This document shows positions 54,427 through 62,787 of a stretch of 64,000 bases of DNA, piece after piece; position 1 is the first letter of the stretch, and each line of letters starts with the position of its first letter. This DNA comes from Pseudomonadota bacterium (GTDB lineage Bacteria; Pseudomonadota; Alphaproteobacteria; Rhizobiales; Aestuariivirgaceae), in the NCBI GenBank assembly GCA_020161855.1, contig JAIUNJ010000003.1:124001-188000 (forward strand), read 5' to 3'. Under the pieces are notes generated by a model, which made no database searches, had not been told where the DNA came from, and was given only the letters and a program-made list of their open reading frames with translations. The translations under genes and the position numbers were made by a program.

Positions 54427-55564
54427 CGCGGAAGAGCATCAGCGCACCTGCAAGCGAGAGGGCTGAAAGCGCCGCCATGGCGAGATAGGCCTTGCCCTGC
54501 ATCGCCTCGAAGAGATGGCCCGAGAACCACGAGGTCGAGGCCAGCAGCACGCCGCCCGACATGGCCGCATAAAGCCCCTGGGCCCGGTTGCGCGCATGGG
54601 CCGGCACCATGCGGCGGATCAGATGCATGGTGGCGAGATGGGTGAGCGCAAAGGAGGCCGCATGCAGCGTCTGGAAGGCGAGCAGCACCGGAAAACTCGT
54701 AAAGAAGGCCATGGCGATCCAGCGGATGAAACCCCCGAAAATGCCGATCATGAACAGGTTCACCGCGCCGAAGCGCTTCATCACTGCATTGGAGAAGGCG
54801 AGCAGCGTCACCTCGGAGAGCACCGCCGCCGTCCACAACACGCTGATCATCAGCGTGTCGAAGCCGAGCGACATCCAGTGCAGCGAACCCATGGCGTAGT
54901 TCATGCCGTGCGAGGCCTGGGCCAGGCCCGCCACCAGAATGAACAGTGCAAAGCTCGAATAGAACAGCAGGCGCAGCACGCCGCCCTGTGGCGCCCCGGA
55001 TTTGCGCCGCAGGCTGTCAGGCTCCGGCGGCAGCAGGAAGGTCGAGATGACGGAAAGCCCCTGTGCCGCCGCCAGGATCCAAGCTGCATCGAGCGGGTCG
55101 AGCACCTTGAGCAGCGCCCCCGAGATGATGCTGCCGCTGAGGAAGCTGAGCGAGGCCCACAGCCGCATGCGGCCATAATCAAGGCCGAGGGCGGCACTGG
55201 CATCGACGCTGAAGCCTTCCGACAGGGGGAAGACCGGCGAGAACAGAAAGCCCGCCAGCAGGGCCGCAAATGCGATTGGCCAGAAGCCGTCGAGCATGGC
55301 CATGGCGGCATAGGCGAGAAAGGCGGCGATGGCGCAGCAGCGGATCACCGTGCGACGATGGCCGAAATGATCGGCAGCCCAGGCAAAGAGCGGAGCGCCG
55401 AAGACACGCACAGCCATCATCCCGGCCACGATAAAGGCGATGCCGCCCACGCTGATGCCCTTGGCTGAAAGCCAGAGCGGCAGGAAGGGCAGTTGCACGC
55501 CGCTGCCCAGCATCATGAAGGCATAGGCGGCGGAAAATCGGAGGCTGAAGGCGCGGGCGGTCAT
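54392..55564 (-). CDS. MFS transporter (PP/nucleoside-symporter-like MFS_1)
   Basis: The 390-residue protein has twelve hydrophobic helices. The N-terminus (RFSAAYAFMMLGSGVQLPFLPLWL) is like that of the phenylpropionate/nucleoside type of major facilitators, and AADHFGHRRTV resembles the loop 2-3 motif. Its 3' end overlaps the convergent epimerase gene by 35 bp. Given that neighbour, uptake of a cell-wall peptide or sugar is possible but unproven. Confidence 0.85.
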   Translation of the reverse strand: MTARAFSLRFSAAYAFMMLGSGVQLPFLPLWLSAKGISVGGIAFIVAGMMAVRVFGAPLFAWAADHFGHRRTVIRCCAIAAFLAYAAMAMLDGFWPIAFAALLAGFLFSPVFPLSEGFSVDASAALGLDYGRMRLWASLSFLSGSIISGALLKVLDPLDAAWILAAAQGLSVISTFLLPPEPDSLRRKSGAPQGGVLRLLFYSSFALFILVAGLAQASHGMNYAMGSLHWMSLGFDTLMISVLWTAAVLSEVTLLAFSNAVMKRFGAVNLFMIGIFGGFIRWIAMAFFTSFPVLLAFQTLHAASFALTHLATMHLIRRMVPAHARNRAQGLYAAMSGGVLLASTSWFSGHLFEAMQGKAYLAMAALSALSLAGALMLFRVSPTTRQLAGA

Positions 55565-55698
55565 GTGGCTTGCAGGGGGCAGCGCAAATCATCCGACTCG
55601 CGCGGGGCCAGCCTCTAAACTCAAAATTCACCACTTTCCATGAATATCCCGGCATGCGTGCCCTGCGTTGCGGGGCGGTGAGTTTGTGGAGTTTGCGT

Positions 55699-56550
55699 AT
55701 GGCGGCGGTCGAGACCACCCTTTCCTTCGACGATATCCTCGAGGCAGTCCGCGAAAGCCGTCGCGGTCGCTGGTTCCTCGACGAGTTCGAGAACCGCATG
55801 CGCCGCTCCGAAACGGCCAATCTCCTGGCTGCCGTGGCAAAGCTCGAAGGCGTGGTCACCGGCATGGGCTCCAGCAAGGGGCCGGAAGCCGAGCTTCTGG
55901 CTAGGGCCAAGGCCGCCATCCTTGCCGCCCGCAAGGATATCGCCACCATTGATCCGGCCTCCTCCGGCCTCTCCGAGGAAGGGCGCCTCTTCGCCAAGCT
56001 GGCCGACATGGCCCGCCGCAGCTTCGCCGCCAACAGCAATGTCTCGCCCGCCGCCGTCAATTCAGGCGTGATCCGGGCGCTCCGCCTCGTCGATGAGCTG
56101 GAAGCCGATCTGTGCGGCGATGGCAGCGCGGCTCCCGCTGCCAGTGCCCAGACCGCCACCTATTTCAGGCAGGATGCCGATGTCTTCGAGGCCCCGCAGC
56201 CCGTGGCGAAACCCAGCGCTGAAATCATCAGCGTGGTGGCCAAGAAGCCCGAGCCAGAGCCCATGGCCCGTGGCGCCAAGCTGGTGATCAACCGCTTGCC
56301 CGCCAGTTCCGAGGGTGAGGTCAAGGCCGAAGTGCCCGCTGCAACGGAAGCCGCCGTGGTGGAACCATCCGCCGCGCCAGCCGTAGCGGTCAAGGAAGAA
56401 ACGCCCGCGGACGTCTTCAAGGCGGAGGCCCCGAAGCCCGCCGAGCCACAGCGCCAGACGCCGCGCGTCGTCATTATCCGCAAGAAGCCTGAGGAAATGA
56501 CCGAAGTGCCGATGATCGACCAGCCCGCGACGAGCGAGAACGCGGCCTGA
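55699..56550 (+). CDS. Hypothetical acidic protein with helical N-terminal domain
   Basis: The ATG at 55699 has GGAG eight bases upstream and gives 283 residues. The first 145 residues are helical with TTLSFDDILEAVRESRRGRWFLDEFE-type sequence in parts; the rest is a Pro/Ala/Glu-rich tail (PQPVAKPSAEI, EVPAATEAAVVEPS) ending near VVIIRKKPEEM. Such tails act as spacers or polymerising scaffolds. No family recognised. It is separated from its neighbours by more than 130 bp on both sides. Confidence 0.72.
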   Translation: MAAVETTLSFDDILEAVRESRRGRWFLDEFENRMRRSETANLLAAVAKLEGVVTGMGSSKGPEAELLARAKAAILAARKDIATIDPASSGLSEEGRLFAKLADMARRSFAANSNVSPAAVNSGVIRALRLVDELEADLCGDGSAAPAASAQTATYFRQDADVFEAPQPVAKPSAEIISVVAKKPEPEPMARGAKLVINRLPASSEGEVKAEVPAATEAAVVEPSAAPAVAVKEETPADVFKAEAPKPAEPQRQTPRVVIIRKKPEEMTEVPMIDQPATSENAA

Positions 56551-56743
56551 GATTTCCGGCCCGCCTCCAGTCGCCCTCACAGAGATATGATGTGCCGCGC
56601 GGGCCTGTGCCCGCTTGCGCGGTGCGGTGAATGGGAGTGAAGACTTCTCCCATCACAATAACGCCAGGAACCCCTGCAATCTTAAGCCGCAATTTACCGT
56701 CTTCGCCGAGTCTGTCCGTCGCGTATTCATCTGGGATGTCATC

Positions 56744-58015
56744 TTGACCAGCACCTCTCTTTCCCGCCGTTCCCTTCTGGCCGGTCTCGCCGCAACGGTG
56801 GCAACGCCCGCCCTCGCCCAGAACGGCGAGCAGACGGCAAGCCTCGGCGCCGCCGGCCCCAATCTCGGCCTCCAGGGCAAGCTCGCCACCATGACGGAAG
56901 TGGTGATTTCGCGGAACGAGGCCGCCATGGTGACGCCGGGCGCGCTTGGCGCCATGCAGGGCGCCATCGACATGTACCGCGAGATCGTCGCCGAAGGCGG
57001 CTGGACCGCGCTGCCCAACACCAAATATGAGAAGGGCGCCAAGTCGAAGAATGTCGTGCGCCTGCGCGAGCGCCTCGTCCGCGAGGGCTATCTCGATTTC
57101 GATTCCCTCAGCGCCGCCTCGCCCGAAACCTATGATGAGGATGTCGCCCGCGCCGTCCGCGCCTTCCAGTACAACAACGGCATCTACCGCTCCGGCAAAG
57201 TCGACGCCCGCACCTTCAAGGCGCTGAACATCTCGGCCGAACACCGCCTCTTCATGCTGCAGGACAATTTCCCGCGCGTTGCCTCCTATGTCGAAGGTCT
57301 CGGCGCCCGCAGCATCCTGGTCAACATTCCGTCGGTGCAGCTTGAAACCGTCGAGAACGGCATCGTCTATGCGAGGCACAATGTCGTCTGCGGCAAGATC
57401 GAACGCCCGACGCCGACCCTCGCCAGCAAGGTGACGGATGTCACCTTCAATCCCTTCTGGAATGCACCGGCCTCGATTGTCGAGCGCGATCTCATCCCCA
57501 AGTTCCTCGCCGATCCCGGCTATCTCGACCAGCTCCGCATCCGCGTCTTCGACGGCGTCGGCGGCCCCGAGGTCGATCCGCGCTCCATCGACTGGTATTC
57601 AGTTCCTGCTGATCGTTATCACTTCCGCCAGGATCCCGGTGCGGACAATTCCCTCGCCACGGTGAAGATCAACTTCGCCAACAAGCACATGGTCTATCTG
57701 CACGACACACCGCACCGCGAGCTTTTTGGCATCAATGCCCGCTATGAAAGCTCGGGCTGCGTACGCGTCGATCAGGTGCGCATGTTCGTGGACTGGATCC
57801 TTGCAGGCCAGGATGGCTTCGACGAAGCCCAGTTCGAGATGATCGCCGCCAGCGAGCAGACCATCGTCACGCCGGTGCGCAGCAAGATCGACATCCGCAT
57901 CATGTATCTCACGGCCTGGGCCACGGAAGACGGCCGCATCAACTTCCGCCCGGACATCTACCGCCTCGACGGCACCGGCTTCATCTACGGCCAGCCGGAA
58001 CCTGTGGTGATCTGA
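56744..58015 (+). CDS. L,D-transpeptidase with peptidoglycan-binding domain (YcbB/ErfK-type)
   Basis: A TTG at 56744 is the best start, giving 423 residues; no ATG fits near the signal. SLSRRSLLAGLAATVATPALA is a twin-arginine-type export signal. A PG_binding_1 domain follows (VVRLRERLVREGYL and DVARAVRAFQYNNG), then the YkuD catalytic domain with HDTPHRELF and the nucleophile Cys in SSGCVRVDQVR near residue 345. It makes 3-3 cross-links in peptidoglycan, important for polar-growing Hyphomicrobiales. Its last 57 codons are duplicated 2.2 kb further on. Confidence 0.9.
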   Translation: MTSTSLSRRSLLAGLAATVATPALAQNGEQTASLGAAGPNLGLQGKLATMTEVVISRNEAAMVTPGALGAMQGAIDMYREIVAEGGWTALPNTKYEKGAKSKNVVRLRERLVREGYLDFDSLSAASPETYDEDVARAVRAFQYNNGIYRSGKVDARTFKALNISAEHRLFMLQDNFPRVASYVEGLGARSILVNIPSVQLETVENGIVYARHNVVCGKIERPTPTLASKVTDVTFNPFWNAPASIVERDLIPKFLADPGYLDQLRIRVFDGVGGPEVDPRSIDWYSVPADRYHFRQDPGADNSLATVKINFANKHMVYLHDTPHRELFGINARYESSGCVRVDQVRMFVDWILAGQDGFDEAQFEMIAASEQTIVTPVRSKIDIRIMYLTAWATEDGRINFRPDIYRLDGTGFIYGQPEPVVI

Positions 58016-58016
58016 G
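57846..58016. repeat. 171-bp direct repeat, left copy (3' end of L,D-transpeptidase gene)
   Basis: This stretch matches 60175-60345 at 168 of 171 positions by my count. It spans the last 56 codons, the stop and one further base. The two copies flank the acyltransferase gene, marking the borders of an inserted segment. Confidence 0.93.
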
Positions 58017-58193
58017 CCGGTTCCTATAAGTCTCGCAAATACGGGACGCAGCTCAATCTATAGAGGGCTGGATGGTCAGGCTAAGACCTGCAAGCGGAAT
58101 TCATCGCGCCAGCTCTGTCATTTCCAGTTGATCACAGCTGCTCACAATCTCTGAACGGCACGCCACGCCATTCAGGCAATGCTGAACACGGTC

Positions 58194-60053
58194 TCACGGG
58201 ATTTGGGCCTGCCGCAGGGCAACCTCCAGGATTGCTTTCGATCCCTCATATGTGAGGTGACTTTTGTCAAAGAGAATTGGCACGCCGTCGACTTCAGTCA
58301 GACACCGGCCGGAGGGGCACTGCACAGCATAGGCTGATACATAATTCCGCTCCGGCAACACGCGGCGGATATCGGAATCAATTTTTGATACTTCCCTTTG
58401 CCTGGATTGTCTCTCCGGGATCTCCGCACCCAGGATATGCGAGGTGGCAAGCAGCCTTGGGAAACTCACGTCATAGCGGATGCTGGGGCCAATCAGGACG
58501 ACCTTGGGTGCGAACTGCTGCAGGTAGGTGATTGTTTCCGGCATCCGCCTGTCGTCCTGATCCTGCCAGCGCGCAGAAACAAAGATGACATCGAACTTGC
58601 GGCGCGGAATGATGTCGACGAAGGCCTTCCTGAAAAGCCTGCCGCAGAGATTCCGCATGGGGACGCCAACCAGCGGCCGGCAACCGATAGCACTGATTTG
58701 AGATACATTGGCCTCAGGCAACAGGTCTTTCAATGCCAGGTAGTAGTGAGAGGCGTGACTGTCGCCGATCAGCAGAATGTTCAGTTTTCCTGGCGCAGTC
58801 TTCACACATTCCTCCTCCGAAAACTCGGCGAGATTGCGCGACTGGGAGATCAGATAGCACTTCCGCGCCCGCCATCCGGCGGTGCTGTATTTCGCGTACG
58901 ATGCAATCCTGTTGATGCTGTCAGGAAACCTGCTGGGCATGCCGTTGTTTGCCAGCACGAAAATGCCTGCACCAGCCAGGGCCACCATCGCGAAAACGCC
59001 TGTGACCAACGGAACCTCGGGGCGGCCGGTTGCGAACAGGCGGCCGGCAGGCCTCTCCACCGCATGATATGAGACGGCACCGCATGCCAGGGAGGCAACC
59101 ATCAGCCCCGCCTGTTCGAGGTAGGTCAAATCGGATGAGACGAGCAACTCATAGAAAATAATGATCGGCCAATGATAGAGATAGACTGAATATGAGATCC
59201 TGCCGAGATAGGCCAGGGGAGGCAATCCGAGCAGCCGTGATGCTAGAACGTTCGAATCTCTTCCGGCATAGAGAATGGCTGCAGTGCCAAGGACAGGTGC
59301 CAGCGCGCCGACGCCCGGGAAATGTATGTCCTCCCGGTAGAGGGCAAACGCGACAAGCAGAACCAGTACTGAGACCGCGATGAACAGATTGCGCAGCCTG
59401 TAGTCGAGATTGGTCCGGCTCAGCGTGGCTACAATGGCGCCGGCCATGAACTCCCACACCCGGCTGGCAACCATATAAAATGCCAGATCGCTTCGTTCCA
59501 CATAGATCCAGTACTCGGCGAGGCAAAGCGACAGGACTGCAATGACCGACAGAAAAAGGACAACCCGCCCCGGAGAAAGACTGATCAGAAGCGTCAGGAT
59601 CAAGGGCATGAAGAGATAGAATTGCTCCTCCACCGAAAGCGACCAGATATGCAGGAGCGGAGCAACTGTGTCCGACGCGAAATAATCCACGTTCCAGTAG
59701 AAATAGACGTTCGCTATCTGCAGGACAGAGGCCGACAGGCTGTTTGAAAATGCCGCCATCTCCGGTGGCAGGAGAAGGAACCACGAGACCAGCGCCACAA
59801 TGGAAAGCAGAACGAAGAGGGCGGGAAACAGCCTGCGCATTCGGCGGGCATAGAAGTCAAGAAGCGAGAACGACCCCTCAAGATACTGCTTGTAGATTTG
59901 ACCGGAAATCAGGAACCCTGAGATCACGAAGAAGACATCGACCCCCAGAAATCCTCCAGGAAGCACATTCGGATTTATGTGGAAGATGGTTATGGAGAGG
60001 ACGGCCAACGCCCTCAGCCCATCAATGTCGTTCCGCCTCTTGGGCTCTTGCAT
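58194..60053 (-). CDS. Acyltransferase_3 / SGNH fusion (OafA-like O-acetyltransferase)
   Basis: The 619-residue protein has ten or so membrane helices of the Acyltransferase_3 family, beginning RRNDIDGLRALAVLSITIFH with the active-site His and the SVEEQFYL motif near residue 145, then a C-terminal SGNH domain (LLIGDSHASHYY, later DKSHLTYEGS giving the catalytic Ser, Asp-His). Such enzymes acetylate O-antigen, exopolysaccharide or peptidoglycan sugars. It reads opposite to its neighbours, sits between two copies of the ldt 3' end, and appears AT-richer than the flanks, so it is probably acquired. Confidence 0.93.
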   Translation of the reverse strand: MQEPKRRNDIDGLRALAVLSITIFHINPNVLPGGFLGVDVFFVISGFLISGQIYKQYLEGSFSLLDFYARRMRRLFPALFVLLSIVALVSWFLLLPPEMAAFSNSLSASVLQIANVYFYWNVDYFASDTVAPLLHIWSLSVEEQFYLFMPLILTLLISLSPGRVVLFLSVIAVLSLCLAEYWIYVERSDLAFYMVASRVWEFMAGAIVATLSRTNLDYRLRNLFIAVSVLVLLVAFALYREDIHFPGVGALAPVLGTAAILYAGRDSNVLASRLLGLPPLAYLGRISYSVYLYHWPIIIFYELLVSSDLTYLEQAGLMVASLACGAVSYHAVERPAGRLFATGRPEVPLVTGVFAMVALAGAGIFVLANNGMPSRFPDSINRIASYAKYSTAGWRARKCYLISQSRNLAEFSEEECVKTAPGKLNILLIGDSHASHYYLALKDLLPEANVSQISAIGCRPLVGVPMRNLCGRLFRKAFVDIIPRRKFDVIFVSARWQDQDDRRMPETITYLQQFAPKVVLIGPSIRYDVSFPRLLATSHILGAEIPERQSRQREVSKIDSDIRRVLPERNYVSAYAVQCPSGRCLTEVDGVPILFDKSHLTYEGSKAILEVALRQAQIP

Positions 60054-60174
60054 TTGCCGTCACGTCAGCTGTCTGGCCAGGACCCGCATCGGTGCCGTGC
60101 CCATGATGTTTCATTCGCTTTAGAGGTTGTAAGGTCACTGCGGTCGTTTGGGCAACAGCCAGATAAAGGTCCGT

Positions 60175-60345
60175 CCGCCAGCGAGCAGACCATCGTCACG
60201 CCGGTGCGCAGCAAGATCGACATCCGCATCATGTATCTCACGGCCTGGGCCACGGAAGACGGGCGCATCAACTTCCGCCCGGACATTTACCGCCTCGACG
60301 GCACCGGCTTCATCTACGGCCAGCCGGAACCCGTGGTGATCTGAG
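60175..60345 (+). pseudogene. Orphan 3' fragment of the L,D-transpeptidase gene (right repeat copy)
   Basis: Only the C-terminal 55 or so codons are present, in frame to the stop, with no promoter or start of its own. Three base differences from the left copy include two silent changes I can see. It was either left by the original gene when the insert brought a replacement 3' end, or brought by the insert itself. Confidence 0.88.
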
Positions 60346-60350
60346 TATCA

Positions 60351-60992
60351 TCACGCGCGGGTGTTGATCGCCAGTTGCGCGGCAAAGGCCCGCTTGTAGG
60401 CGGGCCGCGCTTCACCGCGCGCGACATAGTCTGCAAGGTTCCGGAACTCATCGAGAAGGCCCGATGTCCTGATCCGCAGCAAAACGGATACCATCATCAG
60501 ATCGCCCGCACTGAAAGCGCCATCGAGCCATTCGGCCACACCGAGCCGGACCGAAAGCTGCCGCAACCGCCCGCGCACGCGCTCCATGACAATCGGCATG
60601 CGCTCGTCGTTCCACGGCCTGTCGCTTTCCAGAAGCTTCGCATTGGCAAATTCAAGGATTGGGGGCTCGACCGAATTTACAGCCGCAAACATCCAGGCGA
60701 TCGCGCGCGCCCTGGCATTGCCGTCCGCAGGCAGCAGGCCGGAATGCTGCTGGGCGATATGGAGCACGATGGCTCCCGTTTCGAACAAGGCCAGATCGCC
60801 CTCCTCGTAGGTCGGTATCTGCCCGAAAGGGTTGACGGCGAGATGCCCGGACTCCTTCAACGCCTTGAAGGTGACGAGGCGCACCTCATAGGGTTGGTCC
60901 GTTTCCTCCAGAGCCCAGCGCACTCGCGTGTCACGCGACAGTCCCCTCCCGCCATCGGGCGAGCGATCAAAGGCGGTGATGGTAATGGTCAT
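60351..60992 (-). CDS. Glutathione S-transferase family protein
   Basis: The 213-residue protein has a thioredoxin-like N-terminal domain; the usual cis-Pro and Ser/Glu glutathione-binding parts are NPFGQIPTYEEGDLALFETGAIVLHI near residues 54-79. The helical C-terminal domain follows. The N-terminus (FDRSPDGGRGLSRDTRVRWALEE) has an insertion before the usual catalytic Ser/Cys position. Its substrate is unknown; electrophile detoxification fits the nearby MhqD/MhqO pair. Confidence 0.88.
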   Translation of the reverse strand: MTITITAFDRSPDGGRGLSRDTRVRWALEETDQPYEVRLVTFKALKESGHLAVNPFGQIPTYEEGDLALFETGAIVLHIAQQHSGLLPADGNARARAIAWMFAAVNSVEPPILEFANAKLLESDRPWNDERMPIVMERVRGRLRQLSVRLGVAEWLDGAFSAGDLMMVSVLLRIRTSGLLDEFRNLADYVARGEARPAYKRAFAAQLAINTRA

Positions 60993-61134
60993 GCGCGCCT
61001 CCTGGGTTTCATGCGGTCAGTGGCCAATAGTCTTTAAGGTCGGAGGGGGAGCGAGGGATAGACTTCATTCACCGCGCAATCACGCCAAACTGTAACCACT
61101 TGAATTTCAATTTATCGCCCCCTATCTGGGCGGC

Positions 61135-61752
61135 ATGACATTCGAAACCCCATTCACCCACGTTTTCAAACCGGCCACTGCCCCCGGCAAGCGTCCGGTG
61201 CTGCTTCTCCATGGCACCGGCGGCAACGAGCATGACCTCCTGGAGCTCGGTGCCGCCGTGGCCCCGGGAAGGGCCCTGCTCTCGCCGCGCGGCCGTGTCC
61301 TCGAACATGGCATGCCCCGCTTCTTCCGCCGCTTCGCCGAAGGTGTCTTCGACGAGGAGGATGTGAAGCTGAGGGCCGGCGAGCTGGCCGAATTCATTGC
61401 TGCTGCCCGCAAGGCCCATGGCCTTGAGGCGCCCATTGCCCTCGGCTTCTCCAACGGCGCGAACATCGCGGCGGCCCTGCTGCTCCTCCATCCGGAGGCG
61501 CTGGCGGGGGCAGTCCTCCTGCGTGCCATGGCGCCCTTCAAGGCATTGCCGGAGGTCGCCCACAAGGGCACAAAGGTTCTGCTGCTCTCGGGCCAGATGG
61601 ATGGCATGATCCCGCTCCCCGAGGCCAGGCGCCTGGCGGAGCACCTGGGCAAGGCCGGGGCTAATGTCGAGCAGAAGGAAATCCCTTCCGGCCACGGCCT
61701 CACCCAATCGGATTTCGTACAAACAGCCCGCTTCTTTGCGGAGACGGAGTAA
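61135..61752 (+). CDS. Alpha/beta hydrolase, phospholipase/carboxylesterase (MhqD-like)
   Basis: The 205-residue serine hydrolase has the oxyanion motif LLHGTGGNEHDL near residue 23, nucleophile elbow LGFSNGANIAAA near residue 102 and a C-terminal SGHGLTQSD that carries the catalytic His; Asp is expected in GQMDGMIPL. It lies 5 bp before the ring-cleavage dioxygenase gene. The pair is like MhqD-MhqO, used against quinones in other bacteria. Confidence 0.88.
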   Translation: MTFETPFTHVFKPATAPGKRPVLLLHGTGGNEHDLLELGAAVAPGRALLSPRGRVLEHGMPRFFRRFAEGVFDEEDVKLRAGELAEFIAAARKAHGLEAPIALGFSNGANIAAALLLLHPEALAGAVLLRAMAPFKALPEVAHKGTKVLLLSGQMDGMIPLPEARRLAEHLGKAGANVEQKEIPSGHGLTQSDFVQTARFFAETE

Positions 61753-61757
61753 ACATC

Positions 61758-62702
61758 ATGACCACCGAAACCACGCCCCTCAAGCTCAAGGGCTTCCACC
61801 ATCTCACCGCCGTCACGGCCGATGCGCCGCGCAACCATGGCTTCTACACCGATGTCATGGGGCTTCGCCTCGTCAAGAAATCGGTGAACCAGGACGATAC
61901 CTCGTCCTATCACCTGTTCTACGCCGACGGCAAAGGCTCGCCCGGCACCGACATCACCTTCTTCGACTGGCCCGCAGCGCCCGAGCGCCGCGGCACGCAT
62001 TCCATTGCCCGCACCGGCTTCCGCGTGAAGGGTGACAAGGCTTTCTCCTTCTGGGCCGATCGCTTCAAGGAGAAGGGTGTCACCTTCACGCCGCCTTCCG
62101 ACAAGCTCGGCCGCGTGACGCTGGAGTTCGAGGATTTTGAAGGCCAGCGCCTCAGCCTCGTGCAGGATGAGAGCGCCACGCCCTTCGAACTCTGGGAGAA
62201 GAGCACGGTTCCGGAAGAGCACCAGATTCATGGCCTGGGCCCGATCACGCTCAGCGTGCCGGAACTCGGCCGCACCGAGCTTGTGCTCACCCATGTCATG
62301 GGCATGGAGAAGAAGCGCGAAGTGGGCAATGTCCACGTCTATGGCATGGATGCCAGTGGCCCTGTCGCTGAAGTCCACGTCATCGAGGACAAGAAGCTGA
62401 ACCCGCACATGCTGGGTGCCGGCGGCGTCCATCACGTCGCCTTCAACATCCCGCTGGCGGACTACGATGCCTGGGCCCAGCGCCTGCGCGATCTCCGCGT
62501 GCCCAATTCCGGGCCCGTGGACCGCTACTGGTTCAAGAGCCTCTACTTCCGCGAGCCCAATGGCATTCTCTTCGAGATCGCCACCGACGGCCCGGGCTTC
62601 CATGCCGACGAACCCATGGAAAGCCTCGGCCAGACGCTCTCGCTGCCGCCCTTCCTCGAACCCCGCCGGGGCCAGATCGAGGCCGGCCTGAAGAAGCTGT
62701 AA
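61758..62702 (+). CDS. VOC-family ring-cleaving dioxygenase (MhqO-like)
   Basis: The 314-residue protein contains two vicinal-oxygen-chelate modules. Each supplies metal ligands: FHHLTAVTADAPRNHGFY near residue 10 and VHHVAFNIPLADYDAW near residue 220, with Glu ligands in RLSLVQDE-type and ILFEIATDGPG segments. Iron-dependent cleavage of hydroquinones or catechols is the expected reaction. It is co-transcribed with the hydrolase, which would act on the cleavage product. Confidence 0.9.
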   Translation: MTTETTPLKLKGFHHLTAVTADAPRNHGFYTDVMGLRLVKKSVNQDDTSSYHLFYADGKGSPGTDITFFDWPAAPERRGTHSIARTGFRVKGDKAFSFWADRFKEKGVTFTPPSDKLGRVTLEFEDFEGQRLSLVQDESATPFELWEKSTVPEEHQIHGLGPITLSVPELGRTELVLTHVMGMEKKREVGNVHVYGMDASGPVAEVHVIEDKKLNPHMLGAGGVHHVAFNIPLADYDAWAQRLRDLRVPNSGPVDRYWFKSLYFREPNGILFEIATDGPGFHADEPMESLGQTLSLPPFLEPRRGQIEAGLKKL

Positions 62703-62713
62703 TTGGTAACGGC

Positions 62714-62742
62714 CCTCCCCTGCCGCACAATGGCGGGGGAGG
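62714..62742. terminator. Bidirectional hairpin between convergent genes
   Basis: CCTCCCCTGCC (62714-62724) pairs with GGCGGGGGAGG (62732-62742) over 11 bp with one G-T wobble and a 7-base loop. It lies in the 85-bp gap between the converging dioxygenase and ThDP-enzyme genes. There is no T-run, but the stem is strong enough to stop or stabilise both transcripts. Confidence 0.6.
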
Positions 62743-62787
62743 ATCGCCGCAGGACAGGGGCGCCCTCAAGCGCCCGGCGTGGCTGCG

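Noticed and set aside
61122-62603. 493-codon minus-strand frame under the hydrolase-dioxygenase pair
   Set aside because: Both plus-strand genes have full active-site motifs and a 5-bp operon gap; the minus frame has none.
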